The notes beneath the pieces were generated by a model that searched no databases, was not told where the DNA came from, and saw nothing but the letters and a program-made list of their open reading frames with translations. From MVRV01 sp964469905 (lineage in GTDB: Bacteria > Desulfobacterota > Syntrophia > Syntrophales > Smithellaceae): a DNA stretch of 64,000 nt. The DNA lies in the NCBI GenBank assembly GCA_964469905.1, contig CAYXZW010000001.1, positions 62,001-126,000 of the forward strand, in the 5' to 3' direction. Position 1 is the first letter of the stretch. Each line of letters starts with the position of its first letter. Of this stretch, positions 1-6,395 are shown piece by piece. A program made the translations under genes and the position numbers.

Positions 1-1
1 G

Positions 2-163
2 GCCGATGAAACGGAAGAGGCAATTACCAACCGCCTCACAACTTATAATAATAAAACTGCTCCGCTGATTGGTTTTTATGAAAAAGAAGGATTGCTCAGG
101 AATTTCCTCTCTCTGAGCTCGAAAGATACTGTTGAAGAAATTAAGAAAGCGCTAAAAAGTTAG
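2..163 (+). CDS. adk: Adenylate kinase, C-terminal fragment (cut by window edge)
   Basis: The frame is open from the left edge and ends at TAG 161-163, giving the last 53 residues. The segment starting ADETEEAITNRL, followed by YNNKTAPLIGFYEKEGLL, is the typical end of bacterial adenylate kinase: the R-x-DD-x-E-E region after the LID, then the TAPLI-x-YY segment of the CORE domain. The enzyme interconverts ATP + AMP and 2 ADP in the cytoplasm. The P-loop and LID lie outside the window, so active-site integrity cannot be judged. A dispersed inverted-repeat element begins 20 bases downstream. Confidence 0.88.
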   Translation, partial: ADETEEAITNRLTTYNNKTAPLIGFYEKEGLLRNFLSLSSKDTVEEIKKALKS

Positions 164-183
164 TGTGGTAAATGAATATTCTC

Positions 184-306
184 GGCGACCTCATAAAAAG
201 ATCCAGAGAAGGCGCGCAAATCACGAGGAATGAGGCGTACTATTTACGTACTCCGCAGACGAGGGATGCAGCGTAACGCCGTATATGGACTTTTTAAGAG
301 GTAGCC
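184..306. repeat. Dispersed inverted-repeat element, copy A
   Basis: A non-coding element bounded by long imperfect inverted arms. The left arm is 184-205 and the right arm 286-306. They agree except for two substitutions and one extra base, and both carry the TAAAAAG core. The interior holds the block AAGGCGCGCAAATCACGAGG and a GAGGCGTAC/GTACTCCGC hairpin. The same interior appears in reverse orientation at 27590-27753, and a related form at 13959-14096. It has no coding capacity of its own, so it resembles a MITE/REP-like repeat. The right arm ends one base before the helicase ATG and contains the GAGGT that looks like its ribosome-binding site. Confidence 0.7.
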
Positions 307-2271
307 ATGATTGATTATGAAAAAGAACTAAACTCCGAGCAGTATCGAGTTGTAATGGAAGCAGGCGGGCCACTTCTTGTTCTGGCCGGAGCAGGAAGTG
401 GTAAAACCCGCACTTTGACCTATCGTGTTGCCCGCTTATTGGAAAACGGCGTTCCACCGGAGCGCATTTTATTGGCGACATTTACCAATAAAGCCGCGCG
501 TTCCATGCTTAACCGGGTGGAAGTCATTCTGAATTCCTATACCGGGAAAATTCTTGGCGGCACCTTTCATCATATCGCGCACATTCTTTTAAGAAGCTAT
601 GCCTATCGCTTAGGTTATAAAAGCAACTTTACAATTGTGGACAGTGAAGATTCACGCCAACTCATTTCCACCTGCATGGCTCAACTAAAAATTGATCCCA
701 AATTATCAAAATTCCCCCGAAGTAACGTAATTGCGGAAATTATCGGTTTGGCTCTGAACACTCAATGCAATTTAGAAGATTTGTTACAAACGAGATATCC
801 CTTCTTTCTGCATCTGGTCGATGAAATCAATCAAATTGCCTGCCTTTATGTGCAAAAGAAGAAAGAACTTTCGGTAATGGATTTTGATGATCTGCTTTGT
901 AATTGCCGGGCATTACTCGCGGATAATCCTGATTTGTTAAATTCACTCTCTAATAGATTTGAGCATGTCCTGGTTGATGAATACCAGGATACGAATATTA
1001 TTCAGGCCGATATTGTGGATATGCTGGCGTCAGCCCATAAAAACCTGATGGTTGTGGGTGATGATTCGCAAAGTATCTATTCTTTTCGCGGAGCCAACTT
1101 CAGCAATATCATCAATTTTCCCAATCGGTATCCGGACTGCAAAATATTCAAACTGGAGACTAACTATCGCAGCACGCCGCAAATATTGCACCTGGCCAAT
1201 TTAAGTATTACCAACAATGAAAAGCAGTTTCCTAAAGAATTGAGGGCTGTCCGCCAAAGCGGGATGAGACCGGTGATGGTTTCAGCGCAAAACGTGCTCA
1301 AGCAGGCGGATTTTGTTGCCCAGAGAATCACCGAACTGAGCCGTAGCGGAATACCGTTAAAAGAAATTGCCGTCCTTTACCGAGCCCATTATCATTCGAT
1401 GGAATTGCAGATGGAATTCGTCCGGCGCAATATTCCTTTTGATATTCGTTCCGGTATCCGTTTTTTTGAACAGGCCCATATCAAAGACGTAACTTCCTAC
1501 ATGCGGATAATTGTGAATCCGCAAGATGAGCTGGCCTGGCGGCGCATATTGATCATGTATCCCAAAATTGGCAAGGTTACTATAGAAAAACTCTGGAAAT
1601 ATTTAGTTAAAGAAGAAAATCCGTTGGAGGCAATTTTTAGCGATAATTTTCTGAAAATTACGCCCAAGCAGGCCAAACCGGGTATTGAAGAGTGCCGCAA
1701 TACGATTCAGGCCCTATTAGCACTGCCGCCGCTGGAGCGCGTTCCGGAGAAAATAATTGAAGTATTGTTAAACAAAACGGGTTACCGCATTTATTTGCAG
1801 GATAATTATTCGGATGCTTTTTCCCGGGAAGATGATTTAATTGGGTTGGGTAATTTTTCGGCTAAGTTTCCCCGCATGGAAGATTTCTTAAATGAATTAG
1901 CCCTGCTGACTAATATGAACAAGGAAGAACATGAAGAACATCAACAGGAAGATAAGGTTATCTTAAGTACAATTCATCAGGCCAAAGGGTTGGAGTGGGC
2001 GTATGTTTTCTTGATCTGGTGCGCCGATGGCATGATTCCGTTACAACGGGCGTTGAAAGAACCGGGCGGCGAAGAAGAAGAAAGAAGACTTTTTTATGTG
2101 GCTGTAACCCGAGCGAAAGATCAACTCTATTTGAGCACTCCCCTTATTGATTACACACGTTCTTCGGGTGCGTTAACACTTTCACCGTCACGATTCATCA
2201 GAGAAATAGCGCCGCTATCTTTGCACGATGAGATGCGTCCTTTGGAACATTGGACATTGTATGATGAATAG
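307..2271 (+). CDS. UvrD/Rep-family superfamily 1 ATP-dependent DNA helicase
   Basis: A 654-residue SF1A helicase with all the expected motifs: Walker A AGAGSGKT (27-34), ATFTNKAA (Ia), Walker B DEYQD (about 224), GDDSQSIYSFRGA (III), ETNYRS (IV), STIHQAKGLEW (V) and FYVAVTRAKDQLYL (VI, about 597). Such enzymes translocate 3'-5' on single-stranded DNA and act in repair, replication restart or removal of bound proteins. It is shorter than typical UvrD/PcrA (about 720-750 residues) and ends soon after motif VI, so it lacks the usual C-terminal tail. It is therefore called by family only. The ATG at 307 abuts repeat copy A, whose right arm supplies GAGGT just upstream. The next genes are convergent. 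Confidence 0.9.
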   Translation: MIDYEKELNSEQYRVVMEAGGPLLVLAGAGSGKTRTLTYRVARLLENGVPPERILLATFTNKAARSMLNRVEVILNSYTGKILGGTFHHIAHILLRSYAYRLGYKSNFTIVDSEDSRQLISTCMAQLKIDPKLSKFPRSNVIAEIIGLALNTQCNLEDLLQTRYPFFLHLVDEINQIACLYVQKKKELSVMDFDDLLCNCRALLADNPDLLNSLSNRFEHVLVDEYQDTNIIQADIVDMLASAHKNLMVVGDDSQSIYSFRGANFSNIINFPNRYPDCKIFKLETNYRSTPQILHLANLSITNNEKQFPKELRAVRQSGMRPVMVSAQNVLKQADFVAQRITELSRSGIPLKEIAVLYRAHYHSMELQMEFVRRNIPFDIRSGIRFFEQAHIKDVTSYMRIIVNPQDELAWRRILIMYPKIGKVTIEKLWKYLVKEENPLEAIFSDNFLKITPKQAKPGIEECRNTIQALLALPPLERVPEKIIEVLLNKTGYRIYLQDNYSDAFSREDDLIGLGNFSAKFPRMEDFLNELALLTNMNKEEHEEHQQEDKVILSTIHQAKGLEWAYVFLIWCADGMIPLQRALKEPGGEEEERRLFYVAVTRAKDQLYLSTPLIDYTRSSGALTLSPSRFIREIAPLSLHDEMRPLEHWTLYDE

Positions 2272-2294
2272 TGGTGAATGCAGTCTAATACTAT

Positions 2295-3131
2295 TTAATG
2301 AGAAAAATAGGAATTAACAGGTAATCCGCCTACATCTTTGTCTATCCTTCCCAGGAGTTCATTGATCGTGTTCTCCACGCTTGCCACACTGACCGAAATT
2401 GCTTTCTCGGGACAGGCCTGTGCACAGACGCCACATGTTTTACACACTTTCTCATCGATATGAGATTTCCCTTCACGTAGAATTGCCGCGCCGGTCAGGC
2501 AAACCTTTGAACATTTGCCACACCCAAGGCACTTGGTTTCGTCCACTCTAACCGTTACGCCCTGGAGACGGTGGAATGTGCTTTTAGCCTCGGGAGGAAG
2601 GTATCGATAGTAGTCAAATTGTGTGCAGCAACACGGACAGCAGAAACAAACAGTCAGGAAAGGTCTGTTTTTAGATACATTCCAGATTGTATTATCTGCG
2701 GCTACATGTCCGATGAAAGGAATCAGACCAGCATTGACCGCTTTGTGCAGATGCGCTATCGCTTCTTCAATAGACGCATGGTGTGCCACGGTTATATCCT
2801 CTTCGGCTGTTGCGGAGCCGATATGCATGCATCCGATATGCAAGTCGAAATTCCTGCACTTCCAGGCATCCCGGCATGTACACCGATGAGTAATCACACG
2901 GTGTTCCGAATTTCGGATAATGCTCTCCAGAATGATGACCGGTAAGGGTATGCTTTCGATACCCACTTCCACATTAATGGGTATATAGGAAATATTCAGT
3001 GTTTCCGCCGTCGTTCCCTTCACTCGACCTTTGTAAATAGCCTTGCCTAAGATAGGGAACGAGGGTTTAATATAAAGGATCTTCCAGACTTTAGCCAAGA
3101 CAGTGAGATACCATTTTGGTCTTGTGCCCAT
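2295..3131 (-). CDS. 4Fe-4S dicluster ferredoxin-like protein with extra Cys motifs (paralog 1)
   Basis: A 278-residue protein whose C-terminal third carries two 4Fe-4S motifs, CLGCGKCSKVC and CKTCGVCAQACP, as in 2[4Fe-4S] ferredoxins. The N-terminal part is not a plain ferredoxin. It has C-T-C...C, IGCM, and a cluster CFCCPCCC, partly shared with the neighbouring paralog, so a further metal site is plausible. There is no signal peptide, and the N-terminus is basic and hydrophobic (about residues 5-30), possibly membrane-associated. It lies 77 bases downstream of its paralog on the same strand, so the two are probably co-transcribed. An electron-transfer role is inferred; the partner is unknown. 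Confidence 0.7.
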   Translation of the reverse strand: MGTRPKWYLTVLAKVWKILYIKPSFPILGKAIYKGRVKGTTAETLNISYIPINVEVGIESIPLPVIILESIIRNSEHRVITHRCTCRDAWKCRNFDLHIGCMHIGSATAEEDITVAHHASIEEAIAHLHKAVNAGLIPFIGHVAADNTIWNVSKNRPFLTVCFCCPCCCTQFDYYRYLPPEAKSTFHRLQGVTVRVDETKCLGCGKCSKVCLTGAAILREGKSHIDEKVCKTCGVCAQACPEKAISVSVASVENTINELLGRIDKDVGGLPVNSYFSH

Positions 3132-3208
3132 TATTGATGCCTTTCATTTGTTAAAAATAACTGTTCATTAAGCCGTCGAAATTACAAATATACTCAATTA
3201 TTTGCTAT

Positions 3209-4045
3209 TTATTTCAGACTATTTATTGGAAGTTGTGAAACTCCTTTGATCCATTTAATAAGATCGGAATACAGGGATTCCTCGCTCTCTATCGATAAGG
3301 TGATTGCCGTATTCGGACATTTATCCACACAGCGGCCGCAACCGGCACAGGATAGGCCGATGTTGGCCTTTTCGTCCACAAGACAGATATTAGCTAGAAA
3401 ACACTGATCCAGGCATTCTCCACAGCCCCTGCACTTTTTGGGGTCAACGAAAACAGAAATACCGGGAAGACGCTGGTAGGCGCCATCGAGTGAGGGGCCT
3501 CTGTTTTTCATGTATGTCCGGTAAAGACAATTATGATCATCGCAGTAGCAGATAAACATGAGATTGCGAAAACTCGTTCCAAAGGCAACGGGATCAATCC
3601 AGACATGGGCTACATTGGCAACCAATCCCGCCGAGGCGGCGCGGTCCACATGACGGATCGCTTCATCTGTAGTGACCGTCCTGCCGTGGCTGTGATGGAT
3701 GCGCCGGACAGCCGGACCAAGGGCCATACACCCGATATTTGGTGGGGGAGAATCAACTTTATTATTTCTTCGGCAGATGCATTCATCAAAAATAAATATT
3801 TCATCCACCTCATTCAGGAGTCTTTGAATGACACGACGCGGCAGGACCACGCTGTCCGGGCTCTTAACCTCGATATTAATGGGAATAGACGTTAGTTCAT
3901 TGTGTGGCCTCATAAAGAAAGGATAAATCAGCCATTTAAGGACCGGAACGTTGCTGTATCGTTTGCCGGCTCTAATCAAGGGCCAGAAAAGTTTAACGGC
4001 TGTTTTTACCCAGGTTCTTCCCGGACCATGACTAATAAATTGCAT
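3209..4045 (-). CDS. 4Fe-4S dicluster ferredoxin-like protein (paralog 2)
   Basis: Also 278 residues, and collinear with the downstream paralog. Both share the segment SIPINIEV / YIPINVEV, a C-x-C motif (CICRR), NIGCM, a mid-protein C-Y-C-x3-C, and two C-terminal 4Fe-4S motifs, CRGCGECLDQC and CAGCGRCVDKCP. It lacks the dense CFCCPCCC cluster of paralog 1 and has CYCDDHNC there instead. It is probably the first gene of a two-gene operon diverging from metK across a 310-base intergenic region. The function is unknown beyond probable electron transfer. Conservation of the N-terminal cysteines in both copies suggests they bind metal rather than being incidental. Confidence 0.7.
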   Translation of the reverse strand: MQFISHGPGRTWVKTAVKLFWPLIRAGKRYSNVPVLKWLIYPFFMRPHNELTSIPINIEVKSPDSVVLPRRVIQRLLNEVDEIFIFDECICRRNNKVDSPPPNIGCMALGPAVRRIHHSHGRTVTTDEAIRHVDRAASAGLVANVAHVWIDPVAFGTSFRNLMFICYCDDHNCLYRTYMKNRGPSLDGAYQRLPGISVFVDPKKCRGCGECLDQCFLANICLVDEKANIGLSCAGCGRCVDKCPNTAITLSIESEESLYSDLIKWIKGVSQLPINSLK

Positions 4046-4202
4046 CCTGTGTTTCCCCGCTTGTATCAGGTAACTTTTATTGTATAAGACCGGAGACCAT
4101 TATTGATGTCAAGAGATTATTAATTTTACTGGTTGTCAATAGTAAAATCTATTTGTAATAATATTTTCTTGATTTTATGTGTTTATATGATATGTAAAAG
4201 GC

Positions 4203-4258
4203 AAGCGGTGATTTAAAAATGTAAATTGCTCCGCTTTATAAATGTGCTAAAGCACTGA
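4203..4258 (+). ncRNA. SAM-II-like riboswitch aptamer upstream of metK
   Basis: The segment matches the SAM-II (SAM-alpha) aptamer pattern as I remember it, block by block. P1 strands are AAGCGG (4203-4208) and CCGCTT (4231-4236). The loop block TGATTTAA (4209-4216) is followed by ATTGC, and after P1 come ATAAATGT (4238-4245) and GCTAAA (4246-4251). The order and spacing resemble the known metX SAM-II RNA. It lies about 100 bases before metK, a natural SAM-feedback target. A TATGAT at 4186-4191 could be the -10 box. The 3' end of the aptamer overlaps the antiterminator strand of the following terminator, suggesting that bound SAM favours termination. This is read by eye; a covariance-model search was not possible. 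Confidence 0.8.
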
Positions 4259-4310
4259 AGATTACAGAATCCTTCAATTAAACCCGTGCTTTAGCGCGGG
4301 TTTTTGTTTT
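4244..4310 (+). terminator. Attenuator: terminator and overlapping antiterminator in the metK leader
   Basis: The terminator stem is AAACCCGTGC (4280-4289) with GCGCGGGTTT (4294-4303), loop TTTA, one T-G wobble, then a T-rich run to 4310. Its left arm contains GTGCTTTAGC (4286-4295, running into the loop), which is perfectly complementary to GCTAAAGCAC (4246-4255) at the 3' end of the riboswitch. The long antiterminator pairing and the terminator are therefore mutually exclusive. A small TGAAG/CTTCA hairpin lies between them. Readthrough leads into metK, whose Shine-Dalgarno AAGGAG is at 4342-4347. Confidence 0.82.
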
Positions 4311-4355
4311 TGCATGATTAACCCGCACATTATATTTCTATAAGGAGAAACAAGT

Positions 4356-5531
4356 ATGCAGATTTCGTCGGAAGGTGTCAAAGTAGGTCATCCAGATCTG
4401 GTTGCGGACATTATTGCGGCTAATGTTGTCGCAGCAGTACTCGATGAAGAAAAGAAACTGAAGGTTACCTTGGCGAACATACCGCATTGCGGTATTGAAG
4501 TATTTTTAGGCAAGGGAATATGTTTGGTCGGTGGGGAAGTCAGGACAAGAGCGTACGTCGATATTGATAAGATTGCACGGGATTCCGTAATTGAACTCGG
4601 TTACAACCACGCAGCTGTAGGCTTAAACGGTCACTTAATGGGTGTGCTGAATGCCATTATTCCGCAGTCGCCCGATATTAATCAAGGTACCAGCTGTCTT
4701 TTGAACAAAGATAAAGAAATAGGTGCGGGCGATCAAGGAATTATGTATGGTTTTGCCTGCGACGAGACTCCGGAACTCCTTCCTCTGCCGTATGTTCTGG
4801 TTAATAAAATGATGAGGGCCTTTGAGTTCTCTCAGGATCCGATCTTTGCTCCGGATGGGAAAGGACAGGTTTCCGTTGATTATGACACCAAGACGGGAAA
4901 ACCTTTACGTCTAGCTAAAGTGCTCATGTCTAATGCGATTGATTACCGTTTTGTCAAAGGTGCAAGGAGCAAAGTCAGAGAAAGAGCCAAGAAGATCGCC
5001 TTTGATTGCTTGAAAGAACACGTAGACAAAAAGACGGAATTTTTATTCAACCCCACCGGAGAATGGAATGCAATCAATTCCTGTAGCGCAGCTGATTCCG
5101 GAGTTACCGGAAGAAAACTGGTTGTGCAGTTTTACGGTGGTTATCCGGGTGCTCAGCTGGGTGGCGGCGCAGTTGTAAATAAGACGCCGGAAAAAGTTGA
5201 TTGTTCAGCAGCGTTTGGCGCCCGTTACGTGGCTAAAAATATTGTTGCTGCCGGCCTGGCCTCCAAATGCTCGGTCCAACTGGCTTATGCTATCGGCATT
5301 GCCAAACCGTTTTCCATATATGTCAATACTTTTGGAACGGGAAAAATTTCCGATGATCGGCTGGAGAAAATTATCGAAGATCATTTTGACCTGACGCCGG
5401 AAGGTATGATCATAAAATTTGGTCTGCTCAGTGGTGATATTTACCGTAAAATTCCCCGTACATTCTTTATGGATAATTACAACTGGGAAAAAACAGATAT
5501 GGTGAAAGAACTACAAAAAGCCGCCAAGTAG
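4356..5531 (+). CDS. metK: S-adenosylmethionine synthetase, divergent form
   Basis: A 391-residue methionine adenosyltransferase, which makes SAM from methionine and ATP. Recognisable landmarks are GHPD (11-14, the catalytic His region), GAGDQGIMYGFACDET (about 123), NPTGEW, SGVTGRK (about 248-253), NKTPEKVD (both Lys and the Asp kept), RYVAKNIVAAGLA, YAIGIAKP and FGTGK. It differs strongly from the usual consensus elsewhere. The opening is SEGVKVGHPDLVAD rather than SVTEGHPDK, the STQH region is missing, GGYPGAQLGGGA replaces the usual ARHGGGA, and VDCSAA replaces VDRSAA. The upstream SAM-II-like riboswitch supports the assignment. AAGGAG is 8 bases before the ATG, and a strong terminator follows, so it is monocistronic. 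Confidence 0.9.
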   Translation: MQISSEGVKVGHPDLVADIIAANVVAAVLDEEKKLKVTLANIPHCGIEVFLGKGICLVGGEVRTRAYVDIDKIARDSVIELGYNHAAVGLNGHLMGVLNAIIPQSPDINQGTSCLLNKDKEIGAGDQGIMYGFACDETPELLPLPYVLVNKMMRAFEFSQDPIFAPDGKGQVSVDYDTKTGKPLRLAKVLMSNAIDYRFVKGARSKVRERAKKIAFDCLKEHVDKKTEFLFNPTGEWNAINSCSAADSGVTGRKLVVQFYGGYPGAQLGGGAVVNKTPEKVDCSAAFGARYVAKNIVAAGLASKCSVQLAYAIGIAKPFSIYVNTFGTGKISDDRLEKIIEDHFDLTPEGMIIKFGLLSGDIYRKIPRTFFMDNYNWEKTDMVKELQKAAK

Positions 5532-5552
5532 GAATTACAAAAAAGATTAAGG

Positions 5553-5597
5553 AAGCTGAAGCGTTTAATCAATACACTAACGCTTCAGCTTTTTTAT
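5553..5597 (+). terminator. Rho-independent terminator after metK
   Basis: A perfect 12-bp stem, AAGCTGAAGCGT (5553-5564) with ACGCTTCAGCTT (5580-5591 or 5592), and a T-rich tail. The same stem sequence recurs at 6331-6376 with a different loop. Confidence 0.9.
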
Positions 5598-5813
5598 TTA
5601 TACCACTTGTTCAAATTCATACATATTGCATCATCAGATAGCGTTTCTTGATTTTTACTTGGGGTTGCTGTATAGATCTAACCGGGCAATAAAAAAATAC
5701 AATAATACACCAAATGTTCAAACATATAAAGTTCTTAACAGTTCCTGTGATTATGAATTTGTATTTGTTGATGAAATATAACTCATGTAAAAAAGGGAAC
5801 AAGGAGAAAATTG

Positions 5814-6290
5814 TTGGCCGGTAAAAACGATATTAATTCTACAGAAAAACTTCTTAATGCTATTCGTGGAAAGCAAGATAAGTATAGCAACTTAAATCAG
5901 TCTATAACTGACTATAACAAATCAATTGAGCTCAATCCCAATGATGCCACTGCATATTATAACCGTGGAGTAGCGTATTATAAACTTGGCAATAACAATC
6001 AAGCGATAAAAGATTATACAATGGCGCTGGAACTAAATCCGCAAGATGCGCAGGCATATAATAACCGAGGAGGGGCATATTATAAACTTAATAAAAATGA
6101 TCAGTCCATAAATGATTTTAACAAGGCCATTGATCTGGACCCGCAATATGCAGAGGCGTATTATAATAGAGGGATTACCCATCATAAATCAGGCAACAGG
6201 AAACAAGCATTCGAAGATTATAAGATAGCTGCCAGATTAGGCTATCAGAAGGCACAGGATTACTTAAGACAGCAGGAGATTACCTGGTAA
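5814..6290 (+). CDS. Small TPR protein with the N-terminal DINSTEKLLNAIRGK peptide
   Basis: About 158 residues. After a short leader come one partial and three complete tetratricopeptide repeats (each of the YYNRGVAYYKLGN...AIxDYxxALELNPQ type), so it is a protein-protein interaction scaffold. No signal peptide or membrane segment is visible. AAGGAG at 5801-5806 is 7 bases from TTG 5814 and 4 from TTG 5811; I prefer 5814. The first 20 residues contain DINSTEKLLNAIRGK, which is also at the start of the PilM-PilN fusion at 39092, with different codons. Identical terminator stems flank the gene, making it a self-contained unit. Its function is unknown; a role near the pilus machinery is only inferred from the shared peptide. 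Confidence 0.75.
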   Translation: MAGKNDINSTEKLLNAIRGKQDKYSNLNQSITDYNKSIELNPNDATAYYNRGVAYYKLGNNNQAIKDYTMALELNPQDAQAYNNRGGAYYKLNKNDQSINDFNKAIDLDPQYAEAYYNRGITHHKSGNRKQAFEDYKIAARLGYQKAQDYLRQQEITW

Positions 6291-6330
6291 GACGTCGATT
6301 TAAATAACACCGCTGAAATATATAAATGAA

Positions 6331-6376
6331 AAGCTGAAGCGTCAAATTGCCGGAATTACGCTTCAGCTTTTTTTAT
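6331..6376. terminator. Bidirectional Rho-independent terminator
   Basis: Stem AAGCTGAAGCGT (6331-6342) with ACGCTTCAGCTT (6358-6369), then TTTTTATTT on the plus strand and an A-rich flank on the left. It lies between the convergent TPR gene and the citrate-synthase-like gene and can serve both. The stem is identical to that at 5553-5592. Confidence 0.9.
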
Positions 6377-6395
6377 TTAAGAGATGCTGGTTAAA

